From positions 1 through 20,845 of the IMG/VR virus record IMGVR_UViG_3300006738_000123: a stretch of DNA of 20,845 nucleotides; one strand, 5' to 3'. Shown here in pieces: positions 8,519 to 16,365 of this stretch (its first letter is position 1; the number at the start of each line of letters is the position of its first letter). Below the pieces are notes generated by a model. The model did not search any database. It was not told where the DNA came from and saw only the letters and a program-made list of their open reading frames with translations. The stretch is from a virus. The translations under genes and the position numbers were made by a program.

Positions 8519-10780
8519 CTACTTTGTTGCTTCCTTAGACCTCTCTTTTGATGCTTTAAATTCAGTCTGCATTTCGTGTCTCATCTTATCAAATTCTGTT
8601 TTCATTATGCCTCTTAACAGTTTCTGTTGAGATTCTGTTTCAAGAACATCCTTCCTAATTTCATTAGATGCGTCCCCTACCTTCATCTTTATACCGGCTT
8701 GCACTAATTGACGCTCTAGTGTCTCAATAGTTCCTTCTTTGTCTTTCAAAGATTCTTCCATAGACGATACTTGACCTTGTAACTGAGCAACTACCGACTT
8801 TCTTTCTACAATTTGCTTCTTTCCTCTAATATCAGTTTCAGCTATCATAGCTATATCATCAATAAGTCCAGCCTGGAACCATTTAAAATACTCATCTAAT
8901 AAAGCCCATCTATTTACTGGCATTGTAGCTCCAGCTACTACTCTTATATCAAACCTTGCGGTTGCATAATCTTTGAATCTTCCTATTACCGCTCCATAAT
9001 CATTATATATATTTACATTGATTCTAACTTCTTTTTCCTGTTCTTGTGGGGATTGCCCAGCTTCAGGTTGTACTATTCTAAATACTTTCTCTACCGTATA
9101 ATGCCTTTGAGCCGTTTCTTGGAATATTCTTCCTAAATGCTCTAGACATGGCTCTACTACTGATCCCATCCATGCTTTAAGTCTGCGAGTACCAAACTCA
9201 TCATTAGCTAATAATCCCCTCCATGTCTCAGTTTGTTCCTGTACAAATCCCATCATAGCTGACGGAACACCACTGATATATTCCGCATCCGCTTTACCTT
9301 CCTGAACAACCGTGTAAAATGCGTTGTTGATTGGAGCTGGTAGTACGGGAGTTGGAGGGGTAAAACCTTGTCTGTACTTTAATAATGCACCGGGGGCTGA
9401 AGAGTATTTCTCCCATTCATCCTCAGGTACTGATCCTTCCTCGTACATCCATCTAAGATTAGAAGCTAAATTAGCATTATGCAACATAATCTGATGAGCT
9501 TTATTAAGTTCTTGCTGTTTGCCAATTAAAGGAGATACAGCACTCATTGGAAATGGAGTTCCAGTATACATATATGGAATAGGTACTATTGGATATTCAC
9601 TTATAGGGAGTGTGTATTCATAAAGAAATGTATCTTCGCCTACACTACAGGTTTGTATAATGCGATTCTCATGAAATTTGATAGAATCAATAATATTTTT
9701 ATTTGCTTCTGGGTTTTTCTCAAGTATTAAAAAATCCTTCTCAGACATTATTTGTTGAGTTACCTTAGAAGCTGCGTCTTGCAGTTGAGCCATTAATTGC
9801 ATCTCTTGCTCTTTTAGAGCTTGAGCTGCCATTTCTCTTGCTTTATCTAATTCTAAACTAGCTCTCTCAAGTATGATTTCACCAGCTTCTACAGCCTGCT
9901 GAAGCTGTAGTTCTTTCTCCATTAACTGAACTTCTGTCTCTTTCCTGAATTGCTCTAATTGTTTATCGACCTGATCTTTTATATTCTCCATTTCGGCTGG
10001 AGTTGGCTTTATTCTAATATAGACATTCCTGTAAGGGAACTTCTTTTTAGAATACACTTCATAGTATGGGATAATATCATCATCTTCCGCATCTAGATTA
10101 ATACCCATTGTTATATCTTCAGGTTGTACTGATTCAGATAAGTCTACATCTCTTTCAGACATTGATATAACATCTGTCCCTCTCGATACTTTTCTTATTC
10201 TAGCTTCATGTTCTGGCAACATATTAATAAGTCTAGACCTAGATATATTTTTTCTCACCATAACAAAAGTAGCATCTCTAAACAAGAAATCTCTACTAGA
10301 TGGGTCTACAAATACATCATACGGGTCTATACGGCTAAACCTTACTTCTCCCATACCACGATCTGCATCTTTGTCTACATCTACTAAGAAATATCCAATA
10401 CCTTTAGTTAATGCATCTAAGGAAATTTGACTATAAAGAGACTTACCATTAGATAGATACCAACAGTAATCAGCTATATCAGAGTGTACTTGGGCTATAT
10501 CTACATCATCTCCGGTTGCTCCAACTGCTTTCCACTTAGGATTATTAGCAGTTACGAAGTATTTCATTATTTCTATAATAGGAGTTACCCTATTGATAGT
10601 AAACGTAGGCATACCAGATTCTTCTAACTGGTCTTTCTCATCCTTAGATAGTTGCTCATTTAGGTAAAAATCGTAACCTTTTTGAGACAAACTTTGCCAT
10701 CTTTGACGATGGCTGTTATTTGCTCTTTCCCAGAGTTGCTTATTTACTTGAGCTTTGCTCTTTTTACTTGTTCTAGCCAT
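8519..10780 (-). CDS. Portal protein with central coiled-coil insertion
   Basis: A 753-residue protein resembling the P22-type portal family: N-terminal helical region with FTINRVTPIIEIMKYFVTANN (about 60-80), a core with FSRIDPYDVFVDP (148-160), and a C-terminal half with EYISGVPSAMMG and ETWRGLLANDEFGTRR motifs, typical of portal crown/stem regions in large portals. It would form the dodecameric DNA channel at the capsid vertex and bind terminase. Residues about 262-350 are an almost uninterrupted charged coiled coil (Glu/Gln/Lys/Leu, no proline) inside the portal body, and residues about 685-753 form another. ATG 10780 has no convincing Shine-Dalgarno. A 63-nt gap separates it from the endolysin gene. 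Confidence 0.9.
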   Translation of the reverse strand: MARTSKKSKAQVNKQLWERANNSHRQRWQSLSQKGYDFYLNEQLSKDEKDQLEESGMPTFTINRVTPIIEIMKYFVTANNPKWKAVGATGDDVDIAQVHSDIADYCWYLSNGKSLYSQISLDALTKGIGYFLVDVDKDADRGMGEVRFSRIDPYDVFVDPSSRDFLFRDATFVMVRKNISRSRLINMLPEHEARIRKVSRGTDVISMSERDVDLSESVQPEDITMGINLDAEDDDIIPYYEVYSKKKFPYRNVYIRIKPTPAEMENIKDQVDKQLEQFRKETEVQLMEKELQLQQAVEAGEIILERASLELDKAREMAAQALKEQEMQLMAQLQDAASKVTQQIMSEKDFLILEKNPEANKNIIDSIKFHENRIIQTCSVGEDTFLYEYTLPISEYPIVPIPYMYTGTPFPMSAVSPLIGKQQELNKAHQIMLHNANLASNLRWMYEEGSVPEDEWEKYSSAPGALLKYRQGFTPPTPVLPAPINNAFYTVVQEGKADAEYISGVPSAMMGFVQEQTETWRGLLANDEFGTRRLKAWMGSVVEPCLEHLGRIFQETAQRHYTVEKVFRIVQPEAGQSPQEQEKEVRINVNIYNDYGAVIGRFKDYATARFDIRVVAGATMPVNRWALLDEYFKWFQAGLIDDIAMIAETDIRGKKQIVERKSVVAQLQGQVSSMEESLKDKEGTIETLERQLVQAGIKMKVGDASNEIRKDVLETESQQKLLRGIMKTEFDKMRHEMQTEFKASKERSKEATK

Positions 10781-10843
10781 AGAACACCATATATCTACAT
10801 GATGTTGTTTGGTGGAAGTATCGTACTCTAGGGACTACTATAA

Positions 10844-11233
10844 TCACTGAGTTGTTCCCTTTATCTCTACATGGACTAAGTCGTCAAACTTGTTATCCTT
10901 TATCTCACCATCTGAGTCCCAGTCACCGCCCCAGCGAACATTTACACCCATTTGCTTTCCTATCCCGCGAATCATTCCACCCATATAGTGAAATCTCTCA
11001 CGATCTTCCCAATCTACCGGATAAGGAGCCAGATCGACAGCCCTGCCTTCAATATGTTTTGAGAATTTAGTTTGAGATTTACCTTGAGCTACTAACTCTT
11101 CTTGACGTTCTTTAGTCCTTAAACCTTCAATAATGGTAACGTCCATTATCTTTACAAGCTCATTAAGGATATTAACAAGTCTAGAATCGACCCCTTTGAG
11201 TCTTTCTCTTGATCTTCTTCCAAACTTAGGCAT
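10844..11233 (-). CDS. Endolysin, M15-type L-Ala-D-Glu / VanY-like peptidase
   Basis: A 129-residue single-domain peptidoglycan endopeptidase. The M15 metallopeptidase signature is clear: SKHIEGRAVDL at 58-68 gives zinc ligands H60 and D67, and LVHVEI (119-124) gives the third ligand H121 with E123 beside it. The N-terminal motif IIEGLRTKERQEELVAQGKS matches the substrate-binding segment of phage L-alanyl-D-glutamate peptidases of the T5 type. There is no signal peptide, so it would need a holin or membrane partner to reach the wall. The upstream one-helix membrane gene ends three nucleotides before its ATG, which supports a lysis cassette. ATG 11233 follows GAGGAG. Confidence 0.92.
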   Translation of the reverse strand: MPKFGRRSRERLKGVDSRLVNILNELVKIMDVTIIEGLRTKERQEELVAQGKSQTKFSKHIEGRAVDLAPYPVDWEDRERFHYMGGMIRGIGKQMGVNVRWGGDWDSDGEIKDNKFDDLVHVEIKGTTQ

Positions 11234-11236
11234 CTA

Positions 11237-11506
11237 TTACTCCTCTACATAAACAGGATATGAAAGTTCAATATCTTCTACACGAACTTTGAGATTATCT
11301 ATCTCGCTGAATAACTTACCGTCATCATATTCTCTATACTCATTTTCGCCTACTTGTATATCTAGAATATAATTACTCATTATTTCCACTTCTTCGTACA
11401 TATGCATCACCATTGCGTCTAATCTGCTCACATACAACATTACCCCGATAGCCTGTATTATTATCAGCGCAAAAACTGATATAGGCAGCTTTATGCTCTT
11501 CCCCAT
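11237..11506 (-). CDS. Small one-helix membrane protein, candidate holin or spanin-like lysis protein
   Basis: An 89-residue protein with one transmembrane helix at about residues 8-26 (ISVFALIIIQAIGVMLYVS) preceded by a Lys-containing N-terminus, then an acidic, helical, probably coiled soluble part (residues 40-85). This N-in/C-out layout fits a type III holin, a pinholin-like protein or an inner-membrane spanin. Position directly upstream of the M15 endolysin supports a lysis role, but the sequence has no diagnostic motif. ATG 11506 follows AGGAG. No outer-membrane lipoprotein partner gene is visible nearby. Confidence 0.7.
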   Translation of the reverse strand: MGKSIKLPISVFALIIIQAIGVMLYVSRLDAMVMHMYEEVEIMSNYILDIQVGENEYREYDDGKLFSEIDNLKVRVEDIELSYPVYVEE

Positions 11507-11543
11507 TTCACTCTCCTATGTTTTGAGCCTATTAGGCCCGGTT

Positions 11544-12113
11544 TTACCTGTAGAAACGCTCCCAAATAGTGCCTTTAACCATCTTCTTTCTGCGTTTTCT
11601 TTCTTTAGCTTTTTTCTTTTGCTTGGCAACCTTTTCAGGTATTCTCGCAAATTTTTCAGCGGCTACCATTCTTTTCTCAGCAGCTGCTTGTTTCTTCTTA
11701 GCCGCTACTGATTTAGCTGCTAATGCTTTACTTCTTTTAGTCTTTTTCCCAGCTTTAGATGCTGCTTTAGGGGCTGCTTTAGTAACTGCTTTAGGGGCTG
11801 CTTTTACTGCTGGTTTAACTGTTTTCTTCTTAGCTGCTTCTTTTTCCGATTTAAGCGTTTTATCTTTTGTTGCACATGCATAAGACCTGTTATTCCATGT
11901 AAAACTTTTTGCACCTTTGGTTTTACAATTCGCTTTAAAAGCTTCTCTGAAGCTTGTGGCGGCTTTACTCTTTTTTTTGTACTTAGGGTATGTGCCTCCC
12001 TTAGTCACTTCCTTGCCTACAGCTAATTCCCTCTTGGCCTTACCTTTGCCAGTCTGATGAATCCCTGAACCAGGGTCTGGAAACAGTTTTTTCTTAGACT
12101 TTCTTATTGCCAT
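11544..12113 (-). CDS. Lys/Ala-rich histone H1-like basic protein
   Basis: A 189-residue, very basic protein. Residues about 1-45 are Lys/Gly-rich. Residues about 50-85 form a compact-looking segment (SFREAFKANCKTKGAKSFTW, then NNRSYACATK) like a small beta-hairpin domain seen in marine phage proteins. Residues about 90-165 are a Lys/Ala/Pro repeat resembling the tail of histone H1 or bacterial Hc1 (KAAPKAVTKAAPKAASKAGK). The C-terminus is again basic, ending in WERFYR. Such proteins bind nucleic acid without sequence preference. Here it sits between terminase large subunit and the lysis genes, so a role in DNA condensation, packaging or host DNA binding is possible, but inferred. ATG 12113 follows AAGGAG. 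Confidence 0.8.
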   Translation of the reverse strand: MAIRKSKKKLFPDPGSGIHQTGKGKAKRELAVGKEVTKGGTYPKYKKKSKAATSFREAFKANCKTKGAKSFTWNNRSYACATKDKTLKSEKEAAKKKTVKPAVKAAPKAVTKAAPKAASKAGKKTKRSKALAAKSVAAKKKQAAAEKRMVAAEKFARIPEKVAKQKKKAKERKRRKKMVKGTIWERFYR

Positions 12114-12130
12114 TACCTACTCCTTTTTAG

Positions 12131-13741
12131 TTAGGCTACCACCCAACTTCTTACTTTTCTTTTCTTTTTAAACCACGACTTTTTGTCTTCATCTTGAGTC
12201 ATATTAGGCGGGAAAGCGTGTACTTGCGAATAATAAAGACTCTCTATTGTGTCATCGTGGGACATTTTCGGGCCAAAAGTAAGAATTTCGTTAATTAAAT
12301 CAAACATATTTTTGCGTAAATGCACCGTTCCGGTACTAAAACGTGCCGAAAGTCCGCTATAAATGCGGTTTCGTTTGTTAGTTCCGCCCGGTTTCTCAGG
12401 AATAACGCTAATATCGTACCTATTTAGCCTTCTTCTTTCATCATTTAGGGCTTGAAATATACTTCTATTCATAGCTACATCTTCTACCGTAGACGATATA
12501 CATTGGTATTTTTGATGAAGTTCCAGTATAAAATCGACTACACCCTTCTTGCCAATGATCTCTCCATCACTAGGATTCTTACTTCCTATTGTTGGAATGC
12601 TCCTATGTCTCTCATATTCTAATACATATAGCTCATTATTTGCATCAATAGCTATTACCATGATTACACTAAAGTCAGCATGCTTTGTATCTATATCCGT
12701 AGCCGGATCGCACCCTATAAAAGTATTTACTGGTATTTCCCCTCCATCTTTCACTATATAGTTAATACCATCTTCATTTTTATAGTATCCATCCCAATAC
12801 TGTAAATGTTGCCTTGTCCATACTGCATCTTCCTCACTCATTACCTCCATCATATATTCCTGAAAGAATTTGTGAGGCTGACCAGAGTCTTGATAGAACT
12901 TTTTCTTCTCTTTTAATTTCTTTGAATCAAAGAATGAAGACCATAATGGAGCTCCATCATCTAGTATCGCTTTATATGTGATGACTTTCCAAGCAAATTC
13001 TTTACTATCTTTTTGAGCTTTTGCGTAATTCGTGAGCAAATTATTGATAAAACTATCATAATGTACAGGCGTACCGTTAACCCGTAACCTCCCAGTATGG
13101 GGTTCAAGAGCCGGATAAACAACAGCGGTGACCAGATTAGCATTTTTGTCCCTTGCTTCCCTTGTGATTGTGTTTTGTTCATGTTCAAAGTCGTCCAATA
13201 CAATGAGGTCGTATCTTTTATGCAATTTCGCTCCACCTCTAATTCCTGCGACATTGCTTTTACTAATAAGCTTACATCCATTTTTTAATTCTATATCTTC
13301 TTCTGTCCATTTTTTACCTTTTAAATCTCCAAAATAATACTTTATTCTATCATTGAACTCAAAATGATGCTTAACATAGTCCATATTACCTACACTTAAC
13401 TTCTGGGTAGCTGACACCCAAGCATAGAATAAAAAGTTATCATTAGGACAAAATACAAAATCTTTAATTATTGACGCTTTAGTAAGTACAGTTTTGCCAT
13501 GTCCACGAGGTATGATAATAGCTACCTGCTTTACTGACCTATTATCTATTACATCAGCCATCTCATAATGGAAGAAAGGAGTCTCACTCCGTCTAAAATC
13601 GTCTGGTAAAAATAACTTACCAAACGCAATAAGGTCTTTATTGGATAATTGTAAAGCTTCTTCAGCTTTGTTTACGTTTTGACTGTTTATGTTTGCCACG
13701 CCATTGTTCTCTTTTAAAATTAAGGTATTCAGCCGCCTCAT
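12131..13741 (-). CDS. terL: Terminase large subunit (ATPase and nuclease)
   Basis: The DNA packaging motor. The ATPase domain has a Walker A-like PRGHGKTVLT (78-87), an adenine-binding region just upstream, Walker B YDLIVLDDFE (177-186) with catalytic acidic residues, and VNGTP (221-225) as the coupling motif. The RNase H-fold nuclease domain has FIGCDPATD (341-349, metal ligand D345), VEDVAMN (419-425) and SHDDTIES (494-501). Length (536) is normal for TerL. The start is uncertain: the ATG at 13741 overlaps the upstream gene by 80 nt and has no Shine-Dalgarno, while a GTG at 13699 (522-residue product) lies behind a weak AAGAGAA site with less overlap. Overlap with the upstream phosphoesterase implies coupling. 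Confidence 0.95.
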   Translation of the reverse strand: MRRLNTLILKENNGVANINSQNVNKAEEALQLSNKDLIAFGKLFLPDDFRRSETPFFHYEMADVIDNRSVKQVAIIIPRGHGKTVLTKASIIKDFVFCPNDNFLFYAWVSATQKLSVGNMDYVKHHFEFNDRIKYYFGDLKGKKWTEEDIELKNGCKLISKSNVAGIRGGAKLHKRYDLIVLDDFEHEQNTITREARDKNANLVTAVVYPALEPHTGRLRVNGTPVHYDSFINNLLTNYAKAQKDSKEFAWKVITYKAILDDGAPLWSSFFDSKKLKEKKKFYQDSGQPHKFFQEYMMEVMSEEDAVWTRQHLQYWDGYYKNEDGINYIVKDGGEIPVNTFIGCDPATDIDTKHADFSVIMVIAIDANNELYVLEYERHRSIPTIGSKNPSDGEIIGKKGVVDFILELHQKYQCISSTVEDVAMNRSIFQALNDERRRLNRYDISVIPEKPGGTNKRNRIYSGLSARFSTGTVHLRKNMFDLINEILTFGPKMSHDDTIESLYYSQVHAFPPNMTQDEDKKSWFKKKRKVRSWVVA

Positions 13742-14738
13742 ATGGATTAAATATTGTTGTAACTAATCTATTATCGTTATCTTCATATTGTGGATCAATA
13801 ATTGTAACTGGTGAATTAAATATGTTTCTATCATCTAGTCCCATCTTTTCAGCATAAGCATCCATTATTTTAAAAGAAGCCACCTGTATAGCATGACTTA
13901 TAAGTCCACTTGCAGGGTCTTTCAATACTTGATATCCAGATACATGGATATGACCACAAGTTAGTATGTGATCTTTCCATCCCATCTGAGCTGCTTTAGC
14001 TACACCATGTGCTGTATTCCACATAGAGAAACCTTTAAACATATGGCGGGCATTGATCCTTACTTCTTTACCATTTGGAAATTTAAGGTTCATTCTTGCT
14101 CCCCATCTTTCAAATAGTCCTTGATGATCTCTCATTATAAAATCAAGAGGATCACCTTCACCTGTCCATACATCATGATTCCCTGCTATTAGATATAGCC
14201 ATGGTACTGAATTAATAAAATGTTCTGTTAATCTCCATGATTCTTTAGCTGACATTGACTGCTGTCCATATAAAAACGATAATCTTCCTACCCAATTATT
14301 CTGTACATCACCAAGATTCCCTGCAAACATCCCCTCTGTTCTATTAATCAAGTTACATAGTTTATATATACTTGCTATATCTGTACCATCATCATCAACA
14401 TGAGGATCACCAAAGTGGCATATACCTATCGGACCACCGATCTCTATGTTAATTGTTATTAATTGCTTACCTACTTTTGATTTATGTTTAACTTCATACT
14501 TTCTTTCTCGTTCTTCAATTAATGTACTTATTGGTAAATATTCAGGGTCCATGTTTTCTACGGTAAATAATGATTCTTCCATTATACGTGGAGCTATCGT
14601 TTTTCTACCGCATGCATTACAATACCATCTTTGTCTTTTCTTACCTCCTTTCCAATATTGCCATCCATCTTTTCTTAATGAAGTAGCCCTGCAATGAGGG
14701 CATACTATGCCATTACCATCCGCATCCCTAATATACAT
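13662..14738 (-). CDS. Zinc-ribbon / calcineurin-like metallophosphoesterase fusion
   Basis: A 358-residue two-domain protein. The N-terminus (13-47) is a CxxC-x23-CxxC zinc ribbon (C13, C16, C40, C43) with basic and aromatic residues between the knuckles, similar to ribbons in IS1-type transposases. The rest is a calcineurin-like phosphoesterase: GDPHVDD (110-116, metal ligands D111 and H113), GNLGDVQNN (140-148, D144), GNHD (186-189) and GHIHVSG (262-268, H263/H265). All metal-binding motifs are present, so it should be active on a phosphodiester or phosphomonoester. It lies between the two terminase genes and overlaps terL. A DNA or RNA substrate is suggested by the zinc ribbon and location; this is inference. 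ATG 14738 follows AAAGGGG. Confidence 0.9.
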   Translation of the reverse strand: MYIRDADGNGIVCPHCRATSLRKDGWQYWKGGKKRQRWYCNACGRKTIAPRIMEESLFTVENMDPEYLPISTLIEERERKYEVKHKSKVGKQLITINIEIGGPIGICHFGDPHVDDDGTDIASIYKLCNLINRTEGMFAGNLGDVQNNWVGRLSFLYGQQSMSAKESWRLTEHFINSVPWLYLIAGNHDVWTGEGDPLDFIMRDHQGLFERWGARMNLKFPNGKEVRINARHMFKGFSMWNTAHGVAKAAQMGWKDHILTCGHIHVSGYQVLKDPASGLISHAIQVASFKIMDAYAEKMGLDDRNIFNSPVTIIDPQYEDNDNRLVTTIFNPYEAAEYLNFKREQWRGKHKQSKRKQS

Positions 14739-14752
14739 ATATTATATCCCCT

Positions 14753-15523
14753 TTACTCTTCTTCGGTAGCAATTAACTCTTTTCTTCCAGCTCCTTCGAG
14801 CTCCCCAGAGGAGAAACCTTGAAATACTCCAAGTAATCCGGTTTCTCTTTGTTTAACAATATTGCCTGAGGTTCCTACAATCTTACCTAGCTCTTTAGTA
14901 GACTGCAGTATAATATTGTCATCTTCACTATAATCTGCTAAATGTTTCAATTTACTGAGAACATATTCGTGATCTACCCCCATCCCTTTCGCTACATCTA
15001 ATACAGATTTCTCTATTTCCTTCATTACTCTCTCCTGTTTTAAAAGAATAGTTGCTTTTTTTCTTGCCTTTTGGTCAGAAGCCTCTTTATAAGCATTTTT
15101 GTATGCCTCTACAGCCCCTAAACCTACTACTACATTAGTAGCAAATTCCTTTTCTTTTTTAGTAACCTTCTTACGCTCACGAACCCTCTTATTAACATCC
15201 TTAATAGTCTTACTGAATGTATACCTATTAGGATGTGAACTGAAGTCTGTATCCATCTTTATATTAGGCCGGTTCAAAAAACTACCTACTATAGTCCTTA
15301 CCCAACCTTTAGCAAATGTGTAATTCTTCCGATCATTAGGGTGAGATACCTTTTTAGATACCTTTAACAACTGAACTATACGGCCATCATCACTATATAC
15401 CCAATCATTTTCATCCGAATCCCTCCAATCCGGCCTTACTACTATATTAGGATGATGCTCTCTAAACTCATCTATATCTTCATAGACATAGTGAGATATA
15501 CCTTTAATTTTTCTTTCTTCCAA
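14753..15523 (-). CDS. terS: Terminase small subunit
   Basis: A 256-residue protein whose residues 118-215 match the Terminase_2-type small subunit: KKEKEFATNVVVGLGAVEAY, then YKEASDQKARKKATILLKQE and a following helix. This HTH region binds the packaging start site and the C-terminus oligomerises and contacts TerL. The N-terminal 115 residues (DIDEFREHHPNIVVRPDWRD, WVYSDDGRIVQLLKV) are an extra domain not usual in this family. The reading frame starts at TTG 15523 (or ATT just upstream, after a TAG) inside the end of the preceding gene, with a 20-nt overlap and no clear Shine-Dalgarno. Translation probably depends on coupling. The C-terminus is acidic (IATEEE). Confidence 0.85.
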   Translation of the reverse strand: MEERKIKGISHYVYEDIDEFREHHPNIVVRPDWRDSDENDWVYSDDGRIVQLLKVSKKVSHPNDRKNYTFAKGWVRTIVGSFLNRPNIKMDTDFSSHPNRYTFSKTIKDVNKRVRERKKVTKKEKEFATNVVVGLGAVEAYKNAYKEASDQKARKKATILLKQERVMKEIEKSVLDVAKGMGVDHEYVLSKLKHLADYSEDDNIILQSTKELGKIVGTSGNIVKQRETGLLGVFQGFSSGELEGAGRKELIATEEE

Positions 15524-15713
15524 AATCTAAAGTACTGCTTTTTAATACATCTATCTGTTCCATTAAATTGTCTATTAAATCATTAACCTCTACAGGAATC
15601 ATATATACTTTATCATCTATCTGTATAGGATGAAGCTTCTTTGATAGATTTTTTAAAGCATCTTCTTGCTCTTCTGGGGATAATGGAACTAGTTCTTGAA
15701 TCAGATTAGCCAT
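15504..15713 (-). CDS. Small acidic hypothetical protein (69 aa), first gene of the late block
   Basis: I do not recognise it. The protein is helical with amphipathic segments (SPEEQEDALKNLSKKLHPIQ; IPVEVNDLIDNLMEQIDVLK). The N-terminus lies next to a poly-T tract on the plus strand, giving an A-rich leader without a clear Shine-Dalgarno. It overlaps the terminase small subunit gene by 20 nt and is the first gene after the leftward promoter candidate at 15760-15787, so it may act in packaging or late control. No DNA-binding motif is evident. Confidence 0.6.
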   Translation of the reverse strand: MANLIQELVPLSPEEQEDALKNLSKKLHPIQIDDKVYMIPVEVNDLIDNLMEQIDVLKSSTLDFGRKKN

Positions 15714-15759
15714 TTTTTTTACACATTATATTAACCTTACCCGCCCTACCGCCTACAAA

Positions 15760-15787
15760 TTTATACTATATATGATATACAAGTCAA
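15760..15787 (-). promoter_or_regulatory. Candidate sigma70-like promoter for the leftward late genes
   Basis: On the minus strand TTGACT (15787-15782) is followed after 16 nt by TATAAA (15765-15760). It points to the virion block and starts about 45 nt upstream of its first ATG (15713). The match is good but unsupported by experiment. Confidence 0.55.
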
Positions 15788-15828
15788 CTGATTTTGCCCA
15801 AGTTGTATACCTAAAAAATAGCAGGATT

Positions 15829-15871
15829 TTGATATGTGGCCTTTATACACTATATACCCCCTATTCGGGGG
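15829..15871 (+). promoter_or_regulatory. Candidate rightward early promoter followed by a start-site hairpin
   Basis: TTGATA (15829-15834), 16-nt spacer, TATATA (15851-15856). The CCCCC-TATTC-GGGGG hairpin follows at 15857-15871, where the transcript would begin, so it may protect the 5' end or be bound by a regulator. The first plus-strand ATG is at 15946. Confidence 0.45.
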
Positions 15872-15945
15872 ATTTCGTATTTACGTTTTTAGTTAATTTT
15901 CAATTAATTAGAAATTATTAAGTAGTTAATAAGAAGGAGTAAACT

Positions 15946-16206
15946 ATGAAATCAACAATTACTTACATAGGTCTCTGTGCAGACAGAGACGCGCTTATCC
16001 TTAAATGGCTCGATGACTCACGCAAGGCCCCTGTACGAGGGTCTTATAGTAAGTTGACTGGTAGCTATGCTAAGACTAAGCGTGACTACCTCAAAGAGCT
16101 CACTGTTGAGCTGCAGAATCTTAACCTTACCTCACAGGCATTGTTTAAGAAAGATGTATGGGACTTCGAAGATGAAGAGCCAACTTTGAAAGGTAAGCCA
16201 GCATAG
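15946..16206 (+). CDS. Hypothetical protein (86 aa), first early gene
   Basis: I recognise no family. Its residue composition is ordinary, with a basic middle (RGSYSKLTGSYAKTKRDYLK), a helical segment (ELTVELQNLNLTSQALFKKD) and an acidic end (WDFEDEEPTL). No membrane segment, HTH or zinc motif is visible. ATG 15946 follows an AAGAAGGAG site with ideal spacing. As the first gene of the rightward block it could be an early host-takeover or regulatory protein, but this rests on position only. A strong hairpin follows its stop. Confidence 0.75.
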   Translation: MKSTITYIGLCADRDALILKWLDDSRKAPVRGSYSKLTGSYAKTKRDYLKELTVELQNLNLTSQALFKKDVWDFEDEEPTLKGKPA

Positions 16207-16212
16207 AATTGC

Positions 16213-16256
16213 GGAGCGACGGACAGGGAGGAGGTGATAGCCCTCCCTTCTGCTCC
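16213..16256 (+). other. Two-tier hairpin after the first early gene
   Basis: Inner stem agggagg (16225-16231) pairs cctccct (16242-16248) across a 10-nt loop; outer stem ggagc (16213-16217) pairs gctcc (16252-16256). It begins 7 nt after the 86-residue gene's stop. No U-run follows, so termination is unproven; it could be an RNA-stabilising or processing structure. Confidence 0.5.
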
Positions 16257-16365
16257 AATCTATTGTTGTGCTGCTTCATGTCCAACTATAACAAGAGCAA
16301 TAGTACTGTTGCCACCTGACTAATAGCCCTCTACATGCTATGGTTGTTAGTTAGGTTAGATAAAT

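Larger units (their letters stand above)
15714..15945. promoter_or_regulatory. Divergent control region between late and early blocks
   Basis: A 232-nt AT-rich gap separating the two oppositely oriented blocks. It holds a leftward promoter candidate (15760-15787), a rightward one (15829-15856), a C5/G5 hairpin (15857-15871) just after the latter, and an AT palindrome TTAATT-TTC-AATTAA (15893-15907) that may be an operator. The 11-mer TTGCCCAAGTT at 15794-15804 lies just upstream of the leftward -35 and recurs inverted at 16430-16440. No gene of reasonable length is seen. Confidence 0.6.

Noticed and set aside
11569-11883. 104-residue plus-strand ORF, hydrophobic
   Set aside because: Antisense of the Lys/Ala-rich tract; the apparent membrane character comes from complement of AAA and GCT codons.
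12961-13281. 106-residue minus-strand ORF inside terL
   Set aside because: A different frame of terL, without a ribosome site or recognisable product.
14590-14710. InsA-like zinc ribbon suggesting a transposase
   Set aside because: The ribbon is fused in frame to a complete metallophosphoesterase and no transposase catalytic domain or terminal repeats are present.
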